From contig NZ_JACHIJ010000005.1 in NCBI RefSeq assembly GCF_014203115.1, positions 372,001 through 436,000 of the forward strand: a DNA stretch of 64,000 bases. Direction: 5' to 3'. Positions 34,160 to 42,822 of the stretch are shown piece by piece. How positions within the stretch are numbered: the stretch's first letter is position 1; every line of letters starts with the position of its first letter. The notes below the pieces were generated by a model, which worked only from the letters and a program-made list of their open reading frames with translations, had not been told where the DNA came from and made no database searches. Made by a program: the position numbers and the translations under genes. The DNA comes from Afipia massiliensis (lineage in GTDB: Bacteria > Pseudomonadota > Alphaproteobacteria > Rhizobiales > Xanthobacteraceae).

Positions 34160-35593
34160 TCAAACCCGGTGATAAATATCTTCCACGCGCACGATGTCGT
34201 CCTCGCCGAGATACGGACCCGACTGCACCTCGATCAGATTCAGCGGCACCTTCCCTGGATTTTCGAGGCGATGCATGCATCCCAACGGGACGAAAACCGA
34301 TTCGTTCTCGCGCAGCAGAATTTCCTCGTCATCCCGCGTGACGATCGCGGTGCCATTTACGACCACCCAATGTTCCGCGCGATGAAAATGCTTCTGCAGC
34401 GACAACTTGGCGCCCGGATTGACCGTGATGCGCTTGACCTGAAAGCGATCGCCAGCGTGAATCGACTGATAGTAGCCCCATGGCCGATGAACGGACTGGG
34501 TCTGGGTCGCCGAGCGATGGCCACTGGCTTTCAGCCGGCCCACGAGCTTGGCGACGTCCTGATCGCGATCCTTCGACGCAACGAGCACGACATCCGGTGT
34601 CGCCGTGATGATCAGATCATCGACGCCCAGCGCGGCAACCAGAGGCCCCTCGCCACGAACATAGCATCCGCTGGCATCCTCCATGACCACGTCGCCGATC
34701 GCCACATTGCCGGAACTGTCCTTGTCGCCCATCTCCCATAACGCCGACCAGCTCCCGATATCGCTCCAGTTGAAATCCGCCGGAACCACTACAGCCGAAT
34801 CCGTCTTTTCCATCACAGCGTAGTCCAGCGACACCGATGGGCACGCCCGGAACGCCGCTTCATCGAGACGCAGAAAGTCGAGATCGCGTGTCGCGCCCGC
34901 CAGCGCGGCCCGGCATGCGGCGAGGATGTCCGGCGCCAGCCGCGACAGTTCATCGATAAGCAATCGCACCGGCAGCAGAAAGATTCCGCTGTTCCAGAGA
35001 TGGTCGCTGGTGGCAAGAAGCCGCTCCGCGGTTGGCAAATCCGGCTTCTCCACGAACCCCGCGACCTGATGAACGCCGGGTGCGGCAGCGAGTTCGTTGC
35101 TCGCGCGGATGTAGCCAAAACCGGTTGCCGGCGCGGTCGGGCGTAAACCAAACAGGACGAACTGACCTGCCTGCGCTGCTGTCAAGCCGACGCTGACTGC
35201 TTTGCGGAAAGCGGTCGCATCACCAACCCAGTGATCCACCGGCATGGCCAGAATAATCGCATCCGGATCGGACTCATGGGCGACAAGCGCGGCAAGGGCG
35301 ACGGCTGGCGCGGTATTCTGCCCGAACGGCTCGAGCACGATGGTCGGATTTGTGACGCCTGCTCCACGCAGTTGCTCCGCAACGGCAAACCGATGCTCCG
35401 CATTCGCGACGACCATCATCCCGCCGAACATCGCGGGGTCGTTCACGCGCAGCGCGGTCTGCTGCAGCAGCGTCTTCTCACCGAGAAGGGAGAGCAATTG
35501 CTTGGGATAGGTTTCCCGAGACAACGGCCATAGCCGCGAACCGGTGCCACCCGACAGAAGAACAGGAATGATACGGTGTTGTCGCTGCGTCAT
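34160..35593 (-). CDS. manC: Mannose-1-phosphate guanylyltransferase / mannose-6-phosphate isomerase
   Basis: A 477-residue bifunctional enzyme. The N-terminal nucleotidyltransferase (about 5-335) has LLSGGTGSRLWPLSRETYPKQLL, making GDP-mannose from mannose-1-phosphate and GTP. The C-terminal cupin (about 345-475, RPWGYYQSIHAGDRFQVK, LQKHFHRAEHW) is the phosphomannose isomerase type II domain. The ATG at 35593 fits the family start MTQRQHRIIPVLLSGG and follows GGGGG; the longer frame runs through the sugar transferase stop region and reads as non-coding. GDP-mannose would feed the glycosyltransferases of the plus arm. Confidence 0.95.
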   Translation of the reverse strand: MTQRQHRIIPVLLSGGTGSRLWPLSRETYPKQLLSLLGEKTLLQQTALRVNDPAMFGGMMVVANAEHRFAVAEQLRGAGVTNPTIVLEPFGQNTAPAVALAALVAHESDPDAIILAMPVDHWVGDATAFRKAVSVGLTAAQAGQFVLFGLRPTAPATGFGYIRASNELAAAPGVHQVAGFVEKPDLPTAERLLATSDHLWNSGIFLLPVRLLIDELSRLAPDILAACRAALAGATRDLDFLRLDEAAFRACPSVSLDYAVMEKTDSAVVVPADFNWSDIGSWSALWEMGDKDSSGNVAIGDVVMEDASGCYVRGEGPLVAALGVDDLIITATPDVVLVASKDRDQDVAKLVGRLKASGHRSATQTQSVHRPWGYYQSIHAGDRFQVKRITVNPGAKLSLQKHFHRAEHWVVVNGTAIVTRDDEEILLRENESVFVPLGCMHRLENPGKVPLNLIEVQSGPYLGEDDIVRVEDIYHRV

Positions 35594-35669
35594 TGTTGCC
35601 CCCAGGAACACAAGAAGTGGATGCGAGATAGCGGATGAGATAGCCGTCGAGTCGGATCGAATGACGCCG

Positions 35670-36440
35670 TCAGAATCCGCTTCCAGACAGGAATTCCCGC
35701 CGCACCGTACGTGCGATGATCGTGATATCCATCCGCAGCGACCATTTCTCGATGTAATCGAGATCATGATCGATCCGTGCGATCGCCAGATTCGGTTCGA
35801 CCGTGCTGCCTCTGCAGCCACTCACCTGAGCCAGTCCGGTGATCCCCGGTCGCGCGGTATGGCGCTGAAAATAGTAAGGGACCAAGTCTTCATAGGGCAT
35901 GTTCGCAGCGAGCATCCCCGGCACATGAGGGCGCGGCCCCACGAGCGACATATCGCCCTTCACCACATTGATCAGTTGCGGAAGCTCATCGAGGCTCGTG
36001 CTTCTCAAGATCTGCCCGACGCGGGTCACCCTGGAGTCACCCTGGACCGTCTGCTGGATACCCGCGGCATCGCCAAGATTCACATGCATCGAACGGAACT
36101 TGTAAATCTTGAACAGCTGATTGCGGTATCCGTAGCGATACTGCCGAAAGAATACCGGTCCGCGCGACGTCGCCTTGATCGCAATCGCGATCGCAATCAA
36201 CAGCGGAGCGAAGAAGAGAAGCGCGAGTGCAGCAGCCGATGTGTCGAATAGCCGTTTGCTGAACGCAACGGCCGGCTCGGTGTGCGATATGCGAACGGCG
36301 GCACGAGAGCGATAGGCATTTCGACTGCGATAGGGACTGCTGCTGGCATATTCGACTGGACGAACCGAGATCAGCCGCGACCCCTTCCATGGCGTTGCCG
36401 AGTTGTCCTGAACAAAACGGGTCGTGACTGTCGCGGCCAT
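35670..36440 (-). CDS. Polyprenyl-phosphate sugar phosphotransferase (priming enzyme)
   Basis: A 256-residue sugar transferase that puts the first sugar-1-phosphate on undecaprenyl phosphate at the inner membrane. One membrane helix near residues 60-90 precedes the catalytic domain, with KFRSMHV, DELPQLINVVKGDMSLVGPRP and RPGITGLAQVSGCRG. The short single-helix form is the ExoY/WcaJ C-terminal type, not the long five-helix type. The donor could be UDP-glucose or UDP-galactose; the sequence does not settle it. It is the first gene of the minus arm and faces the plus arm across a 485-base gap. Confidence 0.94.
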   Translation of the reverse strand: MAATVTTRFVQDNSATPWKGSRLISVRPVEYASSSPYRSRNAYRSRAAVRISHTEPAVAFSKRLFDTSAAALALLFFAPLLIAIAIAIKATSRGPVFFRQYRYGYRNQLFKIYKFRSMHVNLGDAAGIQQTVQGDSRVTRVGQILRSTSLDELPQLINVVKGDMSLVGPRPHVPGMLAANMPYEDLVPYYFQRHTARPGITGLAQVSGCRGSTVEPNLAIARIDHDLDYIEKWSLRMDITIIARTVRREFLSGSGF

Positions 36441-36925
36441 TTGCTCTTGCTTTCAACTGGACGTCTATCGGAACTCAACGCTTGCACAGGATGGCATCGC
36501 CCCACTCGAATTCTTCGCAGGCGCGAAGCACGATGAAGGTGACGAAGGCGCCAACCTTCAGCGGCGCGAAGGTTTCCTAAAGTTTTGTGCGAAATGGGGC
36601 AGCAAAACGAAAAATTCGCGCACACGACTCACGCGTGAGGTTCACAAAATTTTTGCGACGCGAAAATTTATCGCGCTGCGAAGCGCTTAGAGTACGATGC
36701 CGATTTCTTACGCTGCAATTTCGTTGACACTGCCATGCACAATCAACGACGTGGACAAGATTCAAGAATGGAGTCGATTATCGAATCAAACAGGCGCAAT
36801 GTCGCACCGGCGTCATGCGCGAGCAGCGCGCCGATACTTTGTGCAAATTCGTTCACTAAAAACTAAAAGAGACTCCTTAGACTCCTCTCGGGGAAGATGG
36901 ATTTAGCTCACAGCGAGCCCGCAAG
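36441..36925. promoter_or_regulatory. Divergent control region of the exopolysaccharide locus
   Basis: A 485-base stretch without a gene. It should hold promoters for both arms. Its middle is AT-rich and carries the 12-base palindrome CTCACGCGTGAG (36628-36639). I see no convincing -35/-10 pair to assign. Confidence 0.55.
36628..36639. promoter_or_regulatory. Perfect 12-base palindrome, possible operator
   Basis: CTCACGCGTGAG is its own reverse complement and lies in the middle of the intergenic control region, about 190 bases from the sugar transferase start and 290 from the small membrane protein. It could bind a dimeric regulator. No known consensus is claimed. Confidence 0.35.
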
Positions 36926-37141
36926 ATGATTGTCCAGCTACGGAAGATCGAGACAACGAGCGGCGACTCACCTGTGTCGTCTGCGCCTTCAGCGGAACCA
37001 GCGATGATCGCTGACCAAATGAACGCGGCCTCGCTGGCGCCCCCCGTGACGCCCAATCGCCGGCTGAGAAACTGGATCATTCTCGCCAATGTCGCCGCCT
37101 GGGCGCTCATTATACTGGCGATCCGGTTGATTTTCTTTTGA
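36926..37141 (+). CDS. Small single-span membrane protein, unknown
   Basis: A 71-residue protein of unknown function. The first 48 residues are polar and rich in Pro, Ser and Ala, and the end is one hydrophobic helix (WIILANVAAWALIILAIRLIFF, here given as its ends WIILAN and RLIFF) preceded by NRRLRN, so the N-terminus should stay in the cytoplasm. The start could be residue 1, 27 or 32, as no ribosome-binding site stands out. It lies 76 bases before the phosphatase in the same direction and is likely the first gene of the plus arm. Confidence 0.5.
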   Translation: MIVQLRKIETTSGDSPVSSAPSAEPAMIADQMNAASLAPPVTPNRRLRNWIILANVAAWALIILAIRLIFF

Positions 37142-37217
37142 GTTCCTCCGGCTGGTATCTGTCATCACGGGTTCATCCGTTTGACCGCGGAACCGTTCAA
37201 GACGAAACTTCCTAACG

Positions 37218-37964
37218 ATGCGATCCGGCACCACTCACCATGATTCGCGGGCGATCAACGCCGCCGTACCCCCGAACACGCGCGTCTACGCCGTGGGCGA
37301 TGTTCATGGACGCTCGGACTTGCTGGCGGAGACCATCGCGCGCATTGACGAGGATGTCCGCCGCCGGCCCGTCGAGCACGTTATCGAGGTGTATCTCGGT
37401 GACTATATCGATCGCGGGCCCGATTCGAGCGGCGTACTCGATCTTCTCGCAGTTCGCCTTGTGCGTCGGCACGCCATTTGCTTGCGCGGCAATCACGAGG
37501 CAATCCTCGAGAGGTTCCTCCGGCAGGACGCGGATGCTCTTTATCATTGGTCAAAGCTCGGCGGTCTTCAGACACTTGCGTCATACGGCATTGTTCCACG
37601 CTCGCGATCCGAAATGGAAACACCATCCGCGATTCGACGATCGCTGATTGAGCTCTTTCCTCGCGAACACGAATTGTTCTTGCAATGTCTCCGCAACAGT
37701 TTCGTCTGTGGAGATTTTTTGTTTGTTCACGCGGGAATAAAGCCAGGCGTACCCATGAACCTGCAAGATCCAGAGGATCTGCACTGGATTCGGGATGAGT
37801 TCCTGAACTCGGAGATCAATCATGGCAAGGTGATCGTGCACGGCCATACTCCGGTCGATCATCCCGACATCAGGCAGAACCGAATCAACATCGACACCGG
37901 TGCGTGGCGGACGGGCGTCCTGACGTGCATCGCGATCGAGGACGCGAGCGTTCTGGTGCTTTAG
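37218..37964 (+). CDS. PPP-family serine/threonine protein phosphatase
   Basis: A 248-residue metallophosphatase of the PPP type. All three family signatures are present: GDVHG (about 27-31), GDYIDRG (about 61-67) and RGNHE (about 92-96), followed by FVHAGIKPG and VHGHTPV. PPP enzymes remove phosphate from Ser/Thr and some bacterial members also from His or Tyr. The polysaccharide tyrosine kinase Wzc is usually partnered with a Wzb low-molecular-weight tyrosine phosphatase; none is seen here, so this enzyme may be the counterpart (inference). It is cytoplasmic, with no signal peptide. Confidence 0.93.
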   Translation: MRSGTTHHDSRAINAAVPPNTRVYAVGDVHGRSDLLAETIARIDEDVRRRPVEHVIEVYLGDYIDRGPDSSGVLDLLAVRLVRRHAICLRGNHEAILERFLRQDADALYHWSKLGGLQTLASYGIVPRSRSEMETPSAIRRSLIELFPREHELFLQCLRNSFVCGDFLFVHAGIKPGVPMNLQDPEDLHWIRDEFLNSEINHGKVIVHGHTPVDHPDIRQNRINIDTGAWRTGVLTCIAIEDASVLVL

Positions 37965-38177
37965 AACTCAGCATCGTGCATAGCAGACGCGCACAAGAAG
38001 CCAGTCGGTCACCAGTCGCGCTTGCCCCAATCAATAACGAGAACAATCCAGCGACACATTGGAACACGGCATCACATTCTTTCGCCGTTTTTTTCTCGAC
38101 TATCACTCGGGCCGCGTCATGGATCTCGTTCGATCCATATCGATTCGTGCAAATCATGTGCCGAGTGGGGTTGAGTC

Positions 38178-38762
38178 ATGCCAAAATTGTCTGCGCGCAT
38201 CGCGCGCCTGATTCTTGTTGCTGTTATTGCAGCGAGCAGTGTCAGCATCTTCATCGACACCAACGCTATCGCTCAACAAAAGCATTCGTCTCCGTCCAAT
38301 TCCGGAACATATGTGCTCGGGCCGACCGACAAGGTTCGCGTTAAGGTTTACGGTGAGCCCGACGTTGCGGGCGAATATGAAGTCGACAGCGGCGGCTATG
38401 TTTCAATTCCGCTCGCGGGCCGCATCAAAGCGGCCGGATCGACCACACACCAGCTGGAACGCTCCATAACTGCCGCATTATCCAAGGGAATCGTTCGCGA
38501 TCCGCGCGTCAACGTGGAGATCGCGCTCTATCGGCCGTTCTACATTCTTGGCGAAGTGAAGAAGAGTGGAGAATATCCGTATCGCGTCGGCATGACCGTT
38601 CTCGATGCGATCGCAAGCGCAGGCGGTTTCACCTATCGCGCCAATGAGAACAAGGTGTACCTGCGGCGCGCCGGTGGCGCTGGCGAAGAGATCTATCCGC
38701 TGGACGCACCCGTGCTGATTTACCCCGGCGACAACATCCGCGTTCCAGAACGTTTCTTCTGA
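38178..38762 (+). CDS. Polysaccharide export protein, short OPX type
   Basis: A 194-residue exported protein. Signal peptide about residues 1-32 (hydrophobic LILVAVIAASSVSIFI, end near AIAQ). The Poly_export domain (about 42-120, with YVLGPTDKVRVKVYGEPDVAGEYEV) is followed by one SLBB domain (about 120-190). It lacks the extra domain and C-terminal helix by which E. coli Wza forms its own outer-membrane alpha-barrel, and it has no lipobox. It therefore probably stays periplasmic and needs a separate outer-membrane channel, for which the next gene is the candidate. GTGGGG precedes the ATG. Confidence 0.94.
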   Translation: MPKLSARIARLILVAVIAASSVSIFIDTNAIAQQKHSSPSNSGTYVLGPTDKVRVKVYGEPDVAGEYEVDSGGYVSIPLAGRIKAAGSTTHQLERSITAALSKGIVRDPRVNVEIALYRPFYILGEVKKSGEYPYRVGMTVLDAIASAGGFTYRANENKVYLRRAGGAGEEIYPLDAPVLIYPGDNIRVPERFF

Positions 38763-39095
38763 CGCGTCATCCCGATTTCATACTTTGAAGTTCCACATCA
38801 CAACGATCCGCAAAATGGTTTTGCTGTGTCGTACAAATGCGCGTCGCCATAGTGCGGTCTCTTTGCAATGCAAATTTTCTGCACTGCAGAACGATATTCG
38901 ATGTTTCGCGTTGAGATGCGCAGAAAGCGTTTCTCACGTGCCGTGGAAAGAATGTTCGTGACGGCATCAATGTCGTGAATCGATTCCGTCATGACGTTTC
39001 TTTGGGCGAAGGCACGATGATTTTCTGGGCTACTCCGAGACATCCGATACCGGCGACCTCCGCCGGGCGTTCAAGTTTCCCTAACGGGACAATCA
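38763..39095. other. 333-base gap with paired palindromes, no gene
   Basis: No open frame here is convincing. The notable content is the pair of near-palindromes at 38862-38890. The gap separates the export protein from the beta-barrel gene and probably contains a promoter for the barrel, kinase and polymerase genes. Confidence 0.6.
38862..38890. promoter_or_regulatory. Paired TGCA-N-TGCA palindromes, candidate operator
   Basis: TTTGCAATGCAAA (38862-38874) and TCTGCACTGCAGA (38878-38890) are each palindromic about a central base and share the core TGCA-N-TGCA. Their centres are 16 bases apart. They lie about 206 bases upstream of the beta-barrel start. Two similar dyads at fixed spacing suggest a dimer-pair binding site. 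Confidence 0.5.
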
Positions 39096-40529
39096 ATGAA
39101 GAGTGCTGTTGCGTTGATAGTGTTGGAAGAAATCGGAAGCCGCGAACGAGCGTCCGTGACGCTGCCGCGACGTGGATCGAAGTTTGCAAGGCTGGGAAAG
39201 GCACAGTTGCCGGCGACCGCTCTCATGCTTGGTCTCGCGGCGCCGTCGAATGCACAGGTGATACCGTCGACCACTGAACAACTTTCTGCACCCTGGAATG
39301 CACAACGGGTTTTCGAGCCGTCAACGTTGCCCGATTTGGCAGATCCGGAGACACGCAACGAGATCCAACCCGAGGATATGCCGGTGAGAAAACGACAACA
39401 GCCGGGATACGAACCAGTCGGAATCCGGGCGGGTTCCTGGATGTTCAGCCCCAAGCTGATGTCCGGCGCCCTTTACGACAGCAATGTCTTCTCCTCGAAC
39501 ACCACGAAGCGCTCGGATGTCGCTGCCGTGGTCGAGCCATCGCTACGCGCCCACACGTTATGGGAGCGGCACGGCCTCGACCTGAAGCTGGACGCCCAGT
39601 CGACTATATATAATGAGAACTCCAGTCTTGATCAGACCAATGCCCGCCTGAGAGGCAACGGCTGGTTCGACATCGCGCACGACCTTGCCGTTCTGGCCAA
39701 TCTCCAAATCGCTCATCTCAACGAAGGCGTCGGTACGCTCAGTTCACCGGTGAACGCCATTTCGCCGACCCCTTACGATCTGTTCTCCGGCGATGTGACC
39801 GTTCGCAAGGAATTCAATCGCCTGACCACATCGGTCGGCATGCGTGTCGATTCCTATGATTACGGACAAACGCGGGCGCAGGACGGCTCAATCATCAATC
39901 AGGACGGCCGCGACGGTCAGATCTATTCGCTTCACAGCCGCGTCGACTATGCGTTCTCGCCCGTTCTGGGGTGGTTCGCCGGCGTCGAGGGCAATCAACG
40001 CAACATCCGCGGAACGCCTGCTCAAACGCTCGACTCTCAGGGATACCGTGCTCTGTCCGGCTTCACAGTCGGGTTTGGCAATCTGCTCAGTGGCGAATTC
40101 GGCGCGGGTTACGTCCAGCAGCGATTCGATGCCGCCTCCATCGGCACTATCGAAGGTCCCGCCTACCGCGCGATGCTGACCTGGCGTCCGACCCGTATGC
40201 TCGACGTCCACTTCAAGGCCGAACAGGTCGTCACGCAGACATCGGACACCAGCTCAACCGGCGTGCTCGCAAACGCGTTCCAGCTCGGTGTCGACTACGA
40301 ACTGCGGCGCAACGTGATCGTGTCGCTTGCGGGCGGTTATGAAAACGATCGCTTTTTCGGACAGCAGCGCAAGGACAAGGTCACGACGTCTGACGCGCGG
40401 ATCAAATACTTGATGAATCGATACGGCTCCATTTCCGTCTTCCATCGATATACCGACCGTAACAGCGACATTCCCGCCTTCAGCTTCGACAAACATCAGG
40501 TAGGAATCAATGTTACAGCGCAGTTCTGA
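39096..40529 (+). CDS. Outer-membrane beta-barrel protein (BBP2 type)
   Basis: A 477-residue outer-membrane protein. An N-terminal extension (1-35) precedes a signal-like hydrophobic stretch (LPATALMLGLAAPSNAQ), then a Pro-rich linker to about 110. The rest is alternating amphipathic strands with aromatic ends (SGALYDSNVFSSN, LDAQSTIYNENSS, FSGDVTVRKEF, GINVTAQF), ending in Phe as outer-membrane proteins do. The pattern fits the BBP2_2 family common in exopolysaccharide loci. Its last 20 bases overlap the start of the tyrosine kinase gene, so the two are coupled. It is the likely outer-membrane conduit for the polymer. Confidence 0.85.
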   Translation: MKSAVALIVLEEIGSRERASVTLPRRGSKFARLGKAQLPATALMLGLAAPSNAQVIPSTTEQLSAPWNAQRVFEPSTLPDLADPETRNEIQPEDMPVRKRQQPGYEPVGIRAGSWMFSPKLMSGALYDSNVFSSNTTKRSDVAAVVEPSLRAHTLWERHGLDLKLDAQSTIYNENSSLDQTNARLRGNGWFDIAHDLAVLANLQIAHLNEGVGTLSSPVNAISPTPYDLFSGDVTVRKEFNRLTTSVGMRVDSYDYGQTRAQDGSIINQDGRDGQIYSLHSRVDYAFSPVLGWFAGVEGNQRNIRGTPAQTLDSQGYRALSGFTVGFGNLLSGEFGAGYVQQRFDAASIGTIEGPAYRAMLTWRPTRMLDVHFKAEQVVTQTSDTSSTGVLANAFQLGVDYELRRNVIVSLAGGYENDRFFGQQRKDKVTTSDARIKYLMNRYGSISVFHRYTDRNSDIPAFSFDKHQVGINVTAQF

Positions 40530-42822
40530 CTACGAGCTTCAGGCCCTCGACGAGCCTGCCGGCGCTGCAACGGGGCGATGGCAGCAGCCCACTGTCGATT
40601 TGCGCGAGATGGCGCGCATCCTGCGCCGACGCTGGAGGATGGTTGCCGCTGCGCCGCTGTCGCTGATTGTGCTCGCGCTGATGTACCTCACCGCCGTCAG
40701 CACTCTATATACGGCGACGTCCACCGTTCTTGTGGACCCTCGCCGCGCCAACGTGGTGGATACCAGCCAGACGGTTCTGTCGAATTTCGGCACCGACGAC
40801 GCCACCATCGAGAGCCAGGCGCTGCTGATTCAGTCCGTCGCGATCCTGCAGCGCGTGGTGGACAAGCTTAAGCTGACCTCCGACCCTGAATTCAGGCCAA
40901 AGCCGGGCTTGCTCGACCCTGTCAGGCGATTGTTCAGCAGCAGCGGCCCTGCCTCCGGGGCGAGCCCGGAAGATGCCGCGAAGGCAAGATCCGTCGAGAT
41001 TCTCCAGAGACGGATGAAGGTGACCCGTCAAGGCACCACCTTCCTCGTGGACATCAGCGTCAGCTCTGAGGAACCGCGAAAGTCCGCCGCTATCGCCAAC
41101 GCCATTGCAGAAAGCTACTTCGAGGAACAGGTCCGCGCCAAATACGACGCGACCAAGATTGCCGCGAGCTGGCTCAATGGCCAGATCGAAGGATTGAAAA
41201 CGCGAGTCGTCGCGTCGGAGCAAGCGGTCGAGGATTTCCGCGCCGCCAACAATCTCTCCGTGGCGCAAGGCGTCACGGTGAACGATCAACAGATCACAGA
41301 TCTCAACAACAAGCTGATCGCTGCCCGCGCGCAAACCGCCGAGGCGCGCGCGAAGTACGATCAGGTACAGCGGCTTGCCAAATCCGGTAGCGATCCTGGC
41401 GGCATCAACGCCGCCATCACCTCGGAGATGATCACCAAGCTGCGGACGCAGTATGCCGACATCGCAAAGAACGAAGCCGACCTTTCGAGCAAGTACGGCA
41501 CGCGCCACCCCCTCGTCGCCAATGTGCGGGCGCAGTTGAAAGACACCCAGCGCCTCATCAACGAGGAAATCCGCCGCATTCTCGACAGCACGCAGCATGA
41601 CTACGACGTCGCCAAGTCTCGCGAAGCATCGTTGCAGCAGAGCCTCGATCAGGTTCAAGGTGTATCGAGTTCCTCCGGTCAGGCCCTTGTCCGCCTTCAC
41701 GAGTTGCAGCGCGAGGCCGAAGCCAACCGCACACTCTATGAGTCCTATCTGGCCCGATACAAGGAGACGTCCGCGCAGGAAAGTCTCGAAATGCCGGACT
41801 CCCGCGTGGTGACGAAGGCGAGCATTCCGATCAGGCCCTCTTCGCCCAAGACCATGCTGATTCTTGGTCTCGCCCTGATGATCGGCGTCGGCGGCGGATG
41901 CATTATCGCGTTCCTTGCCGATTATCTCGACCGCCGCATCAAGACGCTTGAACAGGCGGAATCCATTTCCGGTGTTCCGGCACTCGCCGCGGTTCCGTTG
42001 ATCGGCACGCGCGAACTCGCCGCCCGTGCAAAACGCGGAAGGAACGAACTCGGTAGCTACGATCCGCGGACGGTGCGACTGTTGCCGCCCGCGCTGCAGC
42101 CGCCCTTGATGCGCTACGCCATCGACGAACCAGGCACCTTCTTCGCGGAGGCGATCCGCGCCGTTCGCCTCGCGATTCAGCGCACAATGCGGATCCAGCC
42201 GCTAAAGGTCGTGCTGGTGACATCGGCGCTCGACAACGAGGGCAAGACAACGCTTGCCGCCAATCTAGCCCTGTCGCTGGCAACGCTCGGCATCAAGACT
42301 CTTCTGATCGATGGCGATCTTCGCAATCCGCAATTGACGCGGGCGCTTTCGCCGCACGCCAACGCTGGATTGATGGAGGTCGCGACGGGCGAGGTCTCGC
42401 TGGACCGGGCCATCCTGCTGGACCGGAGCTCCGGTCTCTCCATTCTGCCGTCACCGGCTGTGAAGGACGTCGACGTCATCACGGAGTTGATGTTCTCCGA
42501 GCGGATTGTCGACATTCTCGATCACCTGCGCCAGCACTATGAACTGATCATCATCGATTCACCGCCGCTGGTGCCTCTGGTTGACGGCCGCGCGCTGGCC
42601 GAAATTTCCGACCGAATTATTCTTGCCATGGGATGGGATCAAACTCCTCAGGAGGTCATCACACACACCGTCAATCTGCTGTCTCCTGTCTATGATAAAA
42701 TTCTGGGCACGGTGTTGACGCGGGTCGATCTCAGCCGGCTGCGCTTCTACGACTACTATCGCAGTTCGGCGTATCTCAAGCCGTACGGCAGCGTCGCACT
42801 GAAGCCCGGACCTGCGGAATGA
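40510..42822 (+). CDS. Wzz/BY-kinase chain-length regulator and tyrosine autokinase
   Basis: A 770-residue inner-membrane protein that couples polymerisation to export. Order: Wzz domain with first helix at about 44-66, long periplasmic coiled coil (about 190-420), second helix at about 450-475, then the kinase (about 555-740). The Walker A is SALDNEGKTT (about 570), an unusual variant of the SxxPGEGKS form; Walker A' is LLIDGDLRNPQ (about 598) and Walker B IIIDSPPLVP (about 680). The C-terminus has the expected Tyr cluster (YDYYRSSAY, KPYG). The ATG is 20 bases inside the barrel gene. Confidence 0.96.
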   Translation: MLQRSSDYELQALDEPAGAATGRWQQPTVDLREMARILRRRWRMVAAAPLSLIVLALMYLTAVSTLYTATSTVLVDPRRANVVDTSQTVLSNFGTDDATIESQALLIQSVAILQRVVDKLKLTSDPEFRPKPGLLDPVRRLFSSSGPASGASPEDAAKARSVEILQRRMKVTRQGTTFLVDISVSSEEPRKSAAIANAIAESYFEEQVRAKYDATKIAASWLNGQIEGLKTRVVASEQAVEDFRAANNLSVAQGVTVNDQQITDLNNKLIAARAQTAEARAKYDQVQRLAKSGSDPGGINAAITSEMITKLRTQYADIAKNEADLSSKYGTRHPLVANVRAQLKDTQRLINEEIRRILDSTQHDYDVAKSREASLQQSLDQVQGVSSSSGQALVRLHELQREAEANRTLYESYLARYKETSAQESLEMPDSRVVTKASIPIRPSSPKTMLILGLALMIGVGGGCIIAFLADYLDRRIKTLEQAESISGVPALAAVPLIGTRELAARAKRGRNELGSYDPRTVRLLPPALQPPLMRYAIDEPGTFFAEAIRAVRLAIQRTMRIQPLKVVLVTSALDNEGKTTLAANLALSLATLGIKTLLIDGDLRNPQLTRALSPHANAGLMEVATGEVSLDRAILLDRSSGLSILPSPAVKDVDVITELMFSERIVDILDHLRQHYELIIIDSPPLVPLVDGRALAEISDRIILAMGWDQTPQEVITHTVNLLSPVYDKILGTVLTRVDLSRLRFYDYYRSSAYLKPYGSVALKPGPAE

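Noticed and set aside
35594-35821. 76-residue N-terminal extension of ManC
   Set aside because: It reads into the end of the sugar transferase gene and has Arg/Ser-rich non-coding character; the family starts at the ATG at 35593.
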